Positions 11,499-23,255 of a DNA stretch of 64,000 nt are shown piece after piece. A program made the position numbers and the translations under genes. The first letter of the stretch is position 1. Every line of letters starts with the position of its first letter. Below the pieces are notes generated by a model, which worked only from the letters and a program-made list of their open reading frames with translations, had not been told where the DNA came from and did no database searches. Source of the DNA: Saksenaea vasiformis B4078 (Eukaryota; Mucoromycota; Mucoromycetes; Mucorales; Saksenaeaceae); NCBI GenBank assembly GCA_000697055.1, contig JNDT01001961.1, forward strand, positions 1 to 64,000, written 5' to 3'.

Positions 11499-13354
11499 AT
11501 GTCAAAACGTAAAGCAGACGATCAAGCTACAGATTCCGTAGAGGCAAATGCCATGCATCCACGCAATGTATATCGCGATAATCCACCCAATTTCAAGGAA
11601 CTCGCGAAACGCTACGATTCATTTCGCCCTTTGTATGGGAACCACAACACATGCCAGATGCTAACTGTTAAGCATATAGTGTGTATTATGACAGATATGG
11701 TCCGCACATTGACTTCAAGGATGCCAATGCCGTAAGGTAATTAACGATGATTGACCGAAGCCAACGGTCTCCTTATTGTTTTACCTTGCGCAAAGGGAAT
11801 TAACGCGATGTCTGCTGAAACACGATTTCAACCTGGAGGTCGACTTTCCCCTGGACTCACTTTGCCCAGCTGTTTCCAATCGGTATAAAATACTACATGT
11901 TCAACGGATTTAAAGTCCACTAATATATCACAGCCTTAACTATATTTTATGGTTACAAGATTTGCTGGATGAGACGATGCCAGGCGAAGAGAACATTACC
12001 GGTATCGACATGTAACGACAACAACAAATAACTATCACTCCCGACGAATTAACTTACACACAGTCTATATAGTGGCGTTGGCGCGTCTTGCATCTATCCC
12101 CTGTTAGGATGTGCTAGTCGTTCGAACTGGAAGTTTCTTGGCACAGGTGAGCATAGAATTCTGCAAGAAGATGTCAGCTTATCCGTGATCCAGATATCAA
12201 TGAACGTTCGGTGCATTATGCACGTGAGAATGTGAAACGAAATGATCTCGAAGACCGTATCACTATCAAATATAACGACAAGTCAGAGCGTATCTTCCTG
12301 TTGGATGAAGGTCAAAGGTAAAAAAGCCATTCTATGCGGGAAAAAATTAAAATGTTGCATGCTGATGTTTTCGTTGTAGCTATCATTTTTGTATGTGCAA
12401 CCCTCCGTTCTACAGCTCCCGTGAAGAAATCGAGGAAGGGTTGCGGAACAAAGAACTAGAACCCTCTGCGGTCTGTACAGGATTGGACCATGAGATGATC
12501 ACGGAAGGTGGAGAGTTCGGTTTCATTCAGCGCATGATCGATGAAAGCTCAACACATAAAACGCGGGTCAAGTAAGAGGCAACTAAACGCAAAGAAAAGA
12601 GCAGTTAGACATTTAAACAAAAAAAATCTTTTTTTTTTTACAATCCAGGTGGTACACGAGCATGATGGGTCAGAAGAAGACAATTAAACCCCTTATCGAT
12701 CATCTTCGAAAACTGAATGTAAGGCTGAAGAACACGCACACACAGAGGATGCGGGTCTATGCTAACGTCTGTTGACCACAAGATCACGAACTATGTTGTC
12801 ACCGATTTCTGCCAGGGGCGAACGAAAAGATGGTGTATCGCTTGGTCTTTTGACGCCAATCGCGTGGTAAATGTTTTCACATGGCTAAGCAAAATACAGC
12901 CATTTTACTCACTGTGTATATTTTCTATCGTGATTAGATTAGCGCCAAGAGTTTGGATCTCTATCGTCCTAAATCCCAGTTTTCTGTCCATCTTCCAAAG
13001 CCGGTGACAGAAGCGCGTGAGATGTTCTTGTCCATCCTGACGGACCTAGCTATTACGTTTACCGAAACAGACAATACCACGGTGGAGGGCGAAGCAATGT
13101 CAAATACTTGGTCAAGAGCTGCAAGACGACGAAAAAAGTTGAAATTGGATGAGAATGCTCAACAACCCCAAGAAGAAGTGGGTGAACCATTGTTTGTTTT
13201 CCGTGCCGAGTTTCTGCAAGATGTCAACTGTGAAGTGAAGTTTAGTTGGATGCGGGGCAATGACCGTGCCGTGTTTGAAGGATTCTGGAATCATCTTAAG
13301 AAACGACTGCAGCAAGGCTGCGGTATCATACACGGAAGTTCTTTTGCTGACTGA
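11499..13354 (+). CDS. METTL16: METTL16-type U6 snRNA m6A methyltransferase
   Basis: Class I SAM-dependent N6-adenosine methyltransferase, which in the family methylates U6 snRNA and certain mRNA hairpins. Exons: 11499-11632, 11680-11736, 11796-11882, 11934-12011, 12073-12146, 12194-12317, 12380-12571, 12649-12718, 12783-12866, 12938-13354, giving 438 aa with all frames consistent. Motifs in order: MHPRN near the start (as in human METTL16), the SAM-binding GIDIGVGASCIYPLL, the catalytic CMCNPPFY from 12394, EGGEFGFIQRMI, and TDFCQGRTKRWCIAWSF. The C-terminal part (from 12938) is family-specific and carries a basic stretch (RAARRRKKLKL). Shorter than the human protein, as in fungi such as S. 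pombe, by loss of the vertebrate C-terminal extension. The stop lies 11 bp from that of the convergent TRAPPC12. Confidence 0.93.
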
Positions 13355-13365
13355 ATTGCCCTTTT

Positions 13366-15322
13366 TTATTGAAGTCTGAGGCACTCTGCACGAAAACTAT
13401 CACCGATCCAGCGAGAGACCTGTTTCATCACATCTATTTGCTTTTCCATGGCTGAATCATATCGCAGCTCAAATAACGTACACATATTCATGAGTACTGT
13501 TTCGCATACACCAGCCGAGGTTGGGTTTTCCGTTGTTAGTGTTCTTAGTAACTCAATGGCCTAATTAGATTGGGAAGTTAGACCAGTAATAAAAATACAA
13601 TACCGCATTTATTTACCTTGTTCAGATGGCCTAAGTACACTTCGCAAACAGCCATATTATTGATTGCCTATGCATATATCGCTTCAGATTTTTCTTTTTC
13701 TTTTTTTTGGGGGGCGCAAACGGTTGATCTTACCAGCAAGTTTTCATTATTCGCTTGAACAACTTCCTGCAAAACGCTATGCGCTTGGACCCAGTTTCCT
13801 TTGGCTATCAGTAAAAATGCTCTAAAAAACAAAGCAAAAAAAAAAAGGCAGTCAGCTGACGTGCTACGTTCACCTCATGGTCTACACACCGATTTGTCTT
13901 GATGACCTCTTCGATCGAAGCGCTCGTGCTGCTTTCCCTCTGTGTCTCAATGCGACCGAACAAGTTCTCTGCAGACTTTATATCTCCCAGCTTTTTTTTT
14001 TCATATTTTTTTTATTAAACAATGTACTATAGAAAGCGGAAGTGAACTTACTTGCAAATACAATCGTCCCAACCCGGAGATAATATCCATATTCTCCTCG
14101 CCATGTGTATGCGCGGCATGCTTCTTTAGAACCGTTTCCATAGTTGATGCTGCTGCCGAAAAATCGCGCATTTCCATTAATCGTGTTGCCAGTACCAGAT
14201 ACATTTGCATTTCCCGTCGATACCATAAAGCTGGATCGGATTTCACTTGCATCTGGCCAATACGAATGAGTTCTGGGCGGAAGGGAAAAGAATGAATGAA
14301 TGAATGGACCCCAACCTTTTTACAATGCACCGCGAGCATGGTAATCCTTTCAAGCGTCACCAATGGATGTTTAAGCCATGCTGGAAGAGAGGCCCACAAA
14401 ACCCATAATTCAAAAGGTACGAGGGAGCCTGATTTGTCGGGATACGCCTGACCGTGATATTCATAGGTGAGTTCTTGACGGCTCAGATCTCCCAGCTTTT
14501 CAAACTCTGCAGAGGCCAACTGATATAAACCTAACTTGGTTAAAGCAAGCAATCGGATATACCACAACTAAAAAAAGAAAGATTGAAAGCATAAGACCAG
14601 AGATCCGAGAGGGAACCCACACTTCTTCCTTTTCTTTTTCGCTTTTTACCTCAAAGATCTCTTCCAGATCTGATGGATTTGTCTGTACAAGTTTCTGTCT
14701 TGCATACCTTGCTACAGATCGCCACATATTGTTCATCTAATCCAGATCAGATGTGATGAAAAAAAAAAGGTGTTGCTGTCTTACCACAGGTCCAACAAGA
14801 ACATCAGGGCTTTTGTTTTTTTCCATTTCCGCAAGTATATCGCGTTGGGGTCTCTCTTCAAGTGGTAGATAACGTTCTAGTAGCTCTGAGAAGGCATCAC
14901 TCTGCGATGACACAAATTTGTTCATTGAATCATGCTATTTGTCTTTTATAAAAAAAAAAGGAATTTACCACAGGTATATCGTAAAAAATCGTGCTGCTCG
15001 TCAACATTTGGCCCACATGAGCACGATCAGCTGCTGTTGTTCCAGCTTTACGATTCGGTGATGTTCGTGCTCGGTTATTATTATTATTGCTCACAGACGA
15101 TCGTGCAGCAAAGGACGATGATGAAAGGCTGTGGTCGGAAGGTGATCGTGAGGGTATACTGTTCAATGACGACTGTCGTGAACGTGCCGCATAAATAAGT
15201 GGTTCATTGTCTCCATCATCGGAATTCGATCGCGGTGATCGTGATGGTAGTCCCGACTCGAGAATGTTGTCGAGAGAGATTTTGGTGTCGCTGATTTCAT
15301 CTGCACTAAGCTGGTCATCCAT
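13366..15322 (-). CDS. TRAPPC12: TRAPPC12 (TTC15) TPR subunit of a TRAPP complex
   Basis: TPR-containing subunit of TRAPPIII-type tethering complexes in ER-Golgi and autophagy traffic. Exons in coding order: 15322-14969, 14901-14785, 14736-14650, 14567-14052, 13990-13890, 13821-13734, 13667-13617, 13560-13366, giving 502 aa in frame. The N-terminal 100 residues are Ser/Asn-rich and disordered. The conserved core starts at SDAFSELLERYLP. TPR-like helices include LYQLASAEFEKLG and the pattern GLGRLYLQ-LGDIKSAE; the end RAECLRLQ matches the family C-terminus. Reading straight through the candidate intron near 14316-14270 keeps the frame, so I treat that segment as exon. The exon ending at 13890 needs the donor GTGTGT to join in phase. 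Confidence 0.88.
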
Positions 15323-15779
15323 GGCCCAGTGAATGAATAAAGAGAAGCGGAAATTAAAAAATTCACCCCATCATCAAACAGGTCCCAAAAATGTACTGAG
15401 CAATTCATTCAACTCTTTCATGCTGCGACTCACTGCAACAAACCCTTTCTGATAATAGAAAGAGTGTGTTATTTCCAATGTAGAGAGATGATGGTTTAAC
15501 CGAGGCTTAGGTCGCATTGCTTTGCCTCCGTCTGCTGTCATTTGTCATTTTTTATTTTTATTTTTTTTGCTACTTCTCATAATCCTTTGTTTATCATCAA
15601 ATAGATTGAACTGCTATTACAGTGAGAAATTGTTGGATGTACTGAGGACACCAACGGCATCAACCTTAGGACGGAGCTTGAATGATGTGGCCGCGTCATC
15701 AAAATTCTAATTCGGTTTCTTTTTTGACCCAGCGAATCCTTGCTTCTTTTTTTTTTTTTTTTCCCTTCACGTATTAACC
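15323..15779. other. Divergent promoter region of TRAPPC12 and the RRM protein gene
   Basis: 457 bp between two divergently transcribed genes. A T-rich tract of about 18 bases (15745-15763) lies just before the RRM gene start, a common promoter feature here. No gene seen. Confidence 0.6.
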
Positions 15780-16223
15780 ATGGCGGACGACTTTGATGAT
15801 GAACTTTATAACGTCTACAACGGGGCCAAGGAAGATTCTTACACCAATGCAGATATTTATGCGGATGATTACAAAGAAATAAATACCAGTGAGGCAACGC
15901 AGCCTAAATCAGGACAATCGATGCCCGAAAGCATATCGCGGGAAGACGATGGGGCAGGCGAGCAAGTGGTTCTGGACGATGATCAGAAGAGAGGGCCTGA
16001 TGATTTCGGTCAGGAGCCACTCAATGACAATTCAGAGGAAATGAATTACACACAACAGCAACAAGCAATGATGTCCATGATGCCCAACTGGGCTGGTTTC
16101 CAGGGCAATCCTTATCAATATGCCATGTATCGCAACTTCCAGCAAATGGCTAACCCTTACCAGATGCAACAAATGATGCAGCGTCAGATGCGCCAACAAC
16201 AACAACAACAGCAGCAGCAACAA

Positions 16224-16254
<31 letters not shown>

Positions 16255-17980
16255 CATCGGCGGCATCGTTTGGCGGTGATGAGGAAGGTAGTGGATACCG
16301 TAGATCACCGTCCGTAGCCAGTGCTGCCAATCAGGACGAAGGGTAAGTTTCTTTTTCTGATTAGTAGAAGGCGGGGGAGGGGCGCCTCCAAACGAGATAG
16401 CGTTATGTCGTTTGTGTGGTAGAGAGAGAGAGTGAGTGAGTGAGAGAGAGAAAAAAGAGGAGAAGAAGGAGAAGAAGCAGAAAAGAAAAAAAAAAAACAG
16501 GAGTTGCGTATTCCGTAGCTAGACCAAAAGAAAAGAAAAGAGAAAGAGAAAAGAAAAAAGAATCGTCAGTTCAATAGCAAGTCAGGTCTAGTGCACTAGG
16601 TAGGATGGTAGCGATCAAGAAGTTAATCGTTATTTTTTTTTTCTATTACAATGTTACAAAATATAGAAAAATGTTTATTGGAGGTCTCAATTGGGAAACG
16701 ACCGATGGTAAGCATCTCGTACACACAAACGGATAAAAAAAAAAAGAGAGAAGAAAAAAAAACATCCATGAGAGCAGGTCCCATTAGAAATGAGCTGCTG
16801 ATTGTATCATAGAATCCTTACGACAGTATTTTGCGCAGTTCGGTGAAGTAGCAGATTGTGTTGTGATGCGAGATCCTGCCACGGGAAGATCGCGTGGCTT
16901 TGGATTCTTGACCATGGTGGATCCTAATGTCATTGACGACATTGTGAATCAAGACCATTATTTGGATGGCAAAAGAGTATGCCATGAGAGTGAATAATGT
17001 GTTTTTGCTGATCCGTAAGTTTTAGATTGATCCTAAACGCGCTATTCCTCGTGAAGAACAAGATAAGACAGAAAAAATTTTCGTTGGTGGCATTGCACCT
17101 GAAGTCGATGAGGAAGGATTCCGTGAATACTTTTCACAATTTGGCAAGGTCATTGATGCTACATTGATGAGCGATCGTGAAACAGGAAGACCACGTGGGT
17201 TTGGTTTCATCACCTTTGAAAGTAGCGACGGCGTGGACGAGGCACTGAGGCATACGAATTTGTCAATCAAGAACAAACCAGTAAGTTTTTTTTTTCTTTT
17301 TTTTTTTTTACACATGTGAGGAAGACGAGGATTAACGTGGCTGACCCAACTTATGATTTTAGATTGAAGTGAAGAAGGCCATGCCAAAATCAAGACAAAT
17401 GCGTGGTCCATCAGCAGGGTTCAACCCTGGATTTGGTAGTGGACCTGTTGGCCGTGGTGGATACATGCCTAACAGCCGATACGCGGGCGCGGCTTATGGC
17501 AATCCCGGTGGTGGCCGTGGCGGTGGCTATGGTTTTAACAACATGTATGGCAATATGTACGGCGGTTATGGAAACTATGGAATGACCGCAGCGTATTATG
17601 GCAGAGGCGGTTACATGGGTTATTACGGTCGAGGAGGAGGCAATGCCGGCGGCGGTGGTGGTGGAGGAGGTAATAGTGGTAGCGGTAATTACGGTTACGG
17701 TGGCGGCGGCGGCAGCAGCATGCAACAAGGATACAATGATGGTGGTCCACAAGGCGGTCAAAGACACGACGATGGTGATGGGGATTACCGGGACAATGAT
17801 GACGATAGCCGACCAAGAAATGATGACAGAAGATATGGAAGAGACTCAAGGGACCGATCATCCGATTATGGATCAGGAAGAGGTTATGGTGGCGGTTCGA
17901 ATAACAATAACGGAGGCGCTGGTGGAGCCGTCCATGCATCACAGAGTACACGAAACCAGCATCACTACAGACCTTACTAA
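15780..17980 (+). CDS. Two-RRM, Gln- and Gly-rich RNA-binding protein (Hrp1/hnRNP A-B type)
   Basis: Probable nuclear mRNA-binding protein related to yeast Hrp1/Nab4 (cleavage factor IB) and animal DAZAP1/hnRNP A-B. Exons: 15780-16342, 16667-16707, 16813-16976, 17026-17280, 17363-17980, giving 546 aa in frame. Layout: an acidic N-terminus; a Met/Gln-rich stretch with 20 consecutive Gln (16194-16253); RRM1 with RNP2 MFIGGL and RNP1 RSRGFGFL; RRM2 with RNP2 IFVGGI and RNP1 RPRGFGFI; then a long Gly/Tyr/Asn-rich, RGG-like tail of low complexity. The first intron (16343-16666) is unusually long for this window and filled with GA- and A-rich sequence. The prion-like tail and poly-Q suggest phase-separating behaviour, an inference from composition. 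Hrp1 and DAZAP1-type assignments cannot be separated by eye. Confidence 0.9.
16194..16253 (+). repeat. CAA/CAG trinucleotide tract coding 20 Gln
   Basis: Mixed CAA and CAG codons encode an uninterrupted Gln run directly after MQRQMR in the RNA-binding protein. Codon mixing suggests selection for the amino acid run rather than a fresh expansion. Confidence 0.95.
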
Positions 17981-19089
17981 ACAGGCAAAAACCCTCCCTG
18001 GAACTGATTCTATGAATTCATTTTGTATCGTGTCAAATATATGAAGTTTTTTATATCTTTTCACTGCCTCCTCCTTTTTGAGCATGAAAAAAAAAAAAAG
18101 TTGACATGGTTATTATTATGTTGTCAGTTCCACCAATAGGATTGTCCAGAACAACGATCGGCATTGCAACGTTGAATGACTCAATCAGTAAAAAAAAAAA
18201 AAAAAAAAAGAAAAGAACTTTTAATGTCGTTTGCTATTAGCAACATGCAGCGGTCAGGGTACTGTAAATCTACAGTAGTGTTTGCGACGTAGATGTTTGC
18301 TTGCTTCTTTCACCCCAATGATTTACGCGTTCTATTGGCGTTCATCTTCAAACCTACAGGAGTAGCTGCATGAGGAACCTGTTTGTGCATTCCGTAGTTC
18401 ATGGACTGACTGACGATAACTTTTCCATTGGACTTCATGAAGCCCAGAGAGGGGGGGAAAAAAAGGTCTAGGGAGCGGGCGTTGCGGGATCGGGCTAAAT
18501 GATGGTGCTCTTCCTTTCTTTTTTTTTCCCATAACGGAAGTTTAAATGAAGGATTCACGCCTTTTACTTCTTGATATGCATCTTTTACACCTTTCCCGTC
18601 CTCTATCAAAGATGACAAGATAAATAAAAAAAGATTGGTAAAAAGGAATTTTTATTTTAAAGGCAAGGAAAGAAAAAAAAAAGGGAAGGTTGAGATAATC
18701 GCCGACAGCTGGAGTTATACAACCGCACGTGTAGATACAAGTGCTGTATTCCCTCTTAAGATTTAAGCTTTCAAGTGTAGTTGCCATAAAGGATAGGTTC
18801 GTGACTTGGTAACTGCATGCCACGTTTTTCTTTGATTTTATTATTTCTACTTTCCCTTGCTTTACTGGGTTCATTCCGATAACACACAGCCCTTTTTACT
18901 TACTTTCTTCCGTCTTTTTTTTCTCCTTTCCTCTTCCTTCCTTTCCCTCCCTCCTGTAAGTCCTACGGAGAAATCGGTTATTTTTTTCCATTTTGTTTCC
19001 CATTTATCAGAGCTAACCTATCAAATAGATAATTCTCCTTCCCTTTTTTTTTCACTTTTACGCAGTAGTAGCATAATCTTCCGTACATC
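17981..19089. other. Spacer before beta-tubulin, with a possible small minus-strand gene
   Basis: Between the RRM gene and tubulin. On the minus strand 18787-18310 there are open pieces: one starting MATTLESLNLKREY at 18787, one reading GKGVKDAYQEVKGVNPSFKL (near 18595-18536), and a last piece ending NANRTRKSLG at 18310. They could be exons of one small protein. Splice sites are not convincing (no good donor near 18536) and I recognise no family. Poly-A tracts at 18088-18100 and 18190-18208 may mark transcript ends. The 150 bases before tubulin are strongly CT-rich. Confidence 0.3.
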
Positions 19090-20713
19090 ATGAGAGAAGT
19101 CATTCACGTTCAAGCTGGTACATACTCTTTCTAAAATAAAATTTCCTCGTACTTACTTAACGTCCTTGTTTCTTTCTTTCTTCCTTAGGTCAATGTGGTA
19201 ACCAAGTGCGTGCGATGAGAGAGAGAAAAGTGGAAAACGGGCGGTACTTATACACACACACACTCTCTCTCTCTTTTTTTTTTTTAGGTTGGCCAAAAAT
19301 TCTGGGAAACCATTAGTGCCGAACACGGTATTGATACCAACGGCAATTATTGTGGTGACAATGATTTGCAATTGGAACGTATCAATGTGTTTTACAATGA
19401 AGGTTACCAAGGCAAATACGTACCAAGGTAAAAGAAAAAGAAAAAGAAAGGATTCATTCAATTTTGAACACGTTTTCCCATAGAGCTGTTCTTGTCGATT
19501 TGGAACCTGCTACCATGGATGGTATCCGTGCTAGTCCTTATGGCAAGATCTTCCGACCCGATAATTTCATCAATGCTCAGTCTGGTGCGGGTAACTCATG
19601 GGCCAAGGGTTACTATACTGAGGGTGCCGAATTGGTGGAATCGATCATGGATGTTGTCCGCAAGGAGGCTGAGAACACAGACTGTCTGCAGGGCTTCCAA
19701 CTTGCCCACTCCTTGGGCGGTGGTACTGGTTCTGGTCTTGGTTCTCTCTTGTTGTCGAAGATTCGCGAAGAATATCCTGACAGAATTCTAAGCACCTACT
19801 CCGTGGTACCCTCCCCTAAGGTGTCTGACACGGTCGTAGAACCCTACAATGCCGTACTTTCCGTCCATCAGCTTGTCGAAAACTGTGATGCTACTTTCTG
19901 TATCGATAACGAAGCTCTTTACGACATTTGTTTCAGAACCCTTAAGCTGACCAATCCTGCCTACGGTGACCTGAATCAACTCGTGTCAGCTGTCATGGCT
20001 GGTGTATCCACCAGTTTGCGTTTCCCTGGTCAATTGAATTCCGATCTTCGAAAGTTGTGTGTCAACATGGGTAAGTTTAGGAAAAGAAACTGAACAAGTT
20101 AGGATGATGATTTATATATTCTATTATATTAGTGCCTTTTCCTCGTCTTCACTTCTTTATGGTTGGTGTTGCACCTTTGACGGCTTTCAACTCACAACAA
20201 TACCGTAACTTGAGTGTACCCGAGTTGACTGCTCAGATGTTTGATGCACGCAACATGATGGCTGCTTCGGATCCTCGTCATGGTCGTTATTTGACAGTTG
20301 CCACGATTTTCCGTGGTCGTTTGTCTACAAAGGAAGTCGAAAACCAGATGTTGGCTGTTCAACAAAAGAACTCATCTTACTTTGTTGAATGGATTCCCAA
20401 CAGTGTCAAATCGTCTCTTTGTGATATCCCTCCTGTTGGGCTTAAGATGTCTGGTACTTTTATTGGTAACAGTACAGCTATCCAGGATCTCTTCAAACGT
20501 GTGAATGATCAATTCACGGCCATGTTCAAGCGCAAGGCTTTCTTGCATTGGTACACTGGTGAAGGTATGGATGAGATGGAATTCACCGAAGCCGAATCCA
20601 ATATGCAAGATCTTGTCTCTGAATACCAACAGTACCAAGAAGCCACCGTTGAAGAGTACGAAGAAGAGGAGTATCTTGAAGAGGAAGAAGAAGATATGCC
20701 CATGGAAGAGTAA
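19090..20713 (+). CDS. TUB2: Beta-tubulin
   Basis: GTP-binding subunit of microtubules. Exons: 19090-19117, 19189-19205 (only 17 nt), 19288-19427, 19484-20070, 20133-20713, giving 450 aa in frame. Family signatures: the start [15 protein letters not shown] with the MREI-type autoregulation tetrapeptide (here MREV), the GTP loop GGGTGSGLG at 140-148, and an acidic Glu-rich tail. Early introns after codons 10 and 15 are typical of fungal beta-tubulins. Numbering is secure because Arg62 falls at the expected place. Residue 167 is Tyr (codon 19797-19799), residue 198 is Ala (19890-19892) and residue 200 is Phe. In sensitive fungi 167 is Phe and 198 is Glu; changes at both sites are known benzimidazole-resistance substitutions. 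Flanking tracts are strongly CT- and poly-A-rich. Confidence 0.98.
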
Positions 20714-20876
20714 AAAAAAAAAAAAAAAAAAAAAAGAAAAGGAAAAATGTTCGCCTGACCCTTAAAATCCTTCTCTCTACTAAATCCTTGCGCCCAGTTT
20801 TAATATCACACAACACTACAGTTCCAACTTTTTTTTTTCTTTTTTCTCGTTTTTCTTCCGTCCGTTAATAAAAAAC

Positions 20877-20912
<36 letters not shown>

Positions 20913-21829
20913 AAAAAGATGGGAGGCTGTCTTTTGAACTGCACTTTATCTGTTAAGGACGGATGAAGAGACTGCATGTTTGCTAAACTAAGTATAAAGC
21001 GTTTTTTTGATCCTACTTACTGCACAACATTGTATATTTTGATGTGCACCTGCATCTCGTTAGCGTAAACCTTTTATTTCTCCTTTGGTTGTACAAATAA
21101 AAAAAACAATCGGAATATGGAGTGTTTCAAACGTATTGTTCTTTTATCTGTTTTTCCATAGCTAAAGGATAACTTCTTTTTGTTTTATGCCCATTGTCAC
21201 ACAAATCGATTGACATGAGAAAGAGAAGGAAAAAAAAACGTATGTATCATAAGACTAGATCGCCATTTATCATGACAGCTATAAAAGCATGACTTACCGT
21301 AAGTTGTTATACAGGAGGACACGTCCCGCTTGAGTAACCATGTCGGTGCTTGAAATGATGGGCAATTAAAAAACGATCAAGATCTTTTTTGTGTGATTTT
21401 CCCTTATTGTGTTTTATTATTTATTTCAATGGGCTTGTTTCTCTATGAGATTTTTGTTTCTGATTGATCGACAATTTACAAGTGAGTATATGTGTAAATA
21501 ATAAAAAAACGGAGATGAGATTTCTAGATGGTTTCGGGGGAAAGAAGAGAAAACCCTCCATTGAAACAGACCAGAGAGTATTCATCTTTTTCCTTTTCTG
21601 CTCTTTTTCTTTTATCTTATGGAAGTTAAAACGTTTCTCATGGTCGATGACATCACACCACCTAAAAAAGACCCACTTTTTCAAATCTTTGAAGGTGGGG
21701 GGAGGATCGGGAAGTCTAAAAAAAGGGTTTCTTATTTCTTATACCGATAACCCGCGCTTATTGTCTTTTTTTTTTTTTCCTTTCTCCTTCTTCTTCTCTT
21801 TTTTTTTTCTCTTTCTTTGAGACATCACC
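20714..21829. other. Spacer between beta-tubulin and the UPF0014 gene
   Basis: No gene seen. Holds the tubulin 3' region with a poly-A run (20714-20734), a (CA)15 tract at 20879-20908, and a CT-rich promoter-like stretch at 21760-21820 ahead of the next start. Confidence 0.6.
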
Positions 21830-23255
21830 ATGCCGTTGTCCTCTTACATTCTTGAGGCTACCGGCCTGGCAAGCAATGAGACGCTTGCAGGTTCCCCTGG
21901 CGGTTCACAGACACCAAACCTGACATGGTTCAATGTTGCTCTTGCGTCGGGATTCATTATCTTCAACTGTAAGTTTGACCTTTCTTTTATTATTGCATAA
22001 AAATTGAACAAAACTCTCTCTCTCTCTCTATTCATTTGAAGGTGTTGTTTCCCTGGTGTTGGGTTTACGGCTGGAAAAGTCACTCGTCATTGCCGCCATT
22101 CGTTGTCTTGTTCAACTCACCATTATGGTAACACGAAAGAAGAAAAAAAAATCGAGAGAAAGAAAGAAAGAAAACAAGGGAATAACTTGTAAACTCATCG
22201 ATTCTTTTTTTTATATATATCCCAATATGCATTACGATAGGGGTATATCCTGGAAGACGTATTCAGGGCCAGACACCAGGTTATCGTTTTACTGATGACA
22301 TGTAAGCCCACGTATACTACTTTATACCTTGGATTGACTGTTTTTCTTTTTTCTTTTTCTTTTTTTCCTGAATGCTATGAATTTACAGGTGTTCTTATTA
22401 TTCTTGGTTCATATGAAACGGTGTATAACAAATCCAAACAATCTTATCGGGGCATGGTAAAAAAAAAAAGAAGTGACATGATAGTATGATTGGATGGTTT
22501 CCTCATTTTTCTTTCGTTAGTTTTTATCCGTACTGGTGTCAACTGGTTGCTCGACATTGTTAATTGGTATCATTGGATCAAAATGGGCTATGCAGCAAGA
22601 ACCCTTCTGGATCCCCGAAACATTTATTCCTACAATGGGTATGCTGCTGGGTAATCTCATGAGCGGTATGGCGGTTGCATTAAGCAGCTGTCTTTCAAGT
22701 GTGGGAGCACACAAAGAACAGATTGAGACCTACTTGGCTTTTGGCGCTAGCCGGTGGGAAGCCGGACAATCCATTGCGGTGGAAGCCGTGCGTCTGGCAA
22801 TGTTGCCGACAATTAATCAAATGTCTGTGATCGGACTGATCTCGATTCCCGGTATGATGACAGGTCAGATCCTGGCGGGTGCCAACGTCATGAACGCCGT
22901 GCGATATCAGCAAATCATTATGTTTTTGATTTCGGCCAGCACAGCCCTGGGTGTACTCTCTGCTGTTGTGGTAAGAATTCTAGATTGATCTTTCTTTCTT
23001 TCTAAACTTTTTGATTGCAAACAGGTCTGCATCCGCATCATGATTGACAACCGTCACAGGCTCCGCCCAGAAAGGATTATCAATGCTCGGGCCAGCTTGT
23101 TCGGTGATATCAAACGACTACTGCTGGACGCCTGGTCCCTCCTGACCTATGCGGTATGCTGTTGTGGCTGGCGACAAAAGAAACGTCATTTCCAAGAAGG
23201 AGAAGAGGAAGAAGAAGAAGAAGACCAAAGTCAACGCCAACCTTTGTTGAATTAA
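21830..23255 (+). CDS. UPF0014 family membrane permease (FetB/STAR2-like)
   Basis: Integral membrane protein of the family that includes bacterial FetB (iron/metal export) and plant STAR2/ALS3 (aluminium tolerance). Exons: 21830-21968, 22042-22127, 22241-22301, 22389-22456, 22521-22970, 23025-23255, giving 344 aa in frame. Several hydrophobic segments alternate with the family-typical ALSSCLSSVGAHKEQIETYLAFGAS and the core motif ISIPGMMTGQILAG. The C-terminus is a Glu-rich soluble tail (EGEEEEEEEDQSQ). In bacteria and plants the permease works with a separate ABC ATPase; none is encoded nearby. The substrate is not predictable from sequence. The family is clear, the physiological role is inference. 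Confidence 0.9.

Noticed and set aside
14270..14316. Intron in TRAPPC12 between GTTGGG and CCCAG
   Set aside because: Removing it breaks the frame, while reading through keeps the protein open and in phase.
16032..16250. Leu-rich minus-strand frame
   Set aside because: It is the antisense of the CAA/CAG poly-Gln tract in the RNA-binding protein.
17411..18044. Several long Val/His-rich frames on both strands
   Set aside because: They overlay the Gly-rich repeat coding of the RRM protein in other frames; no introns, starts or motifs of their own.
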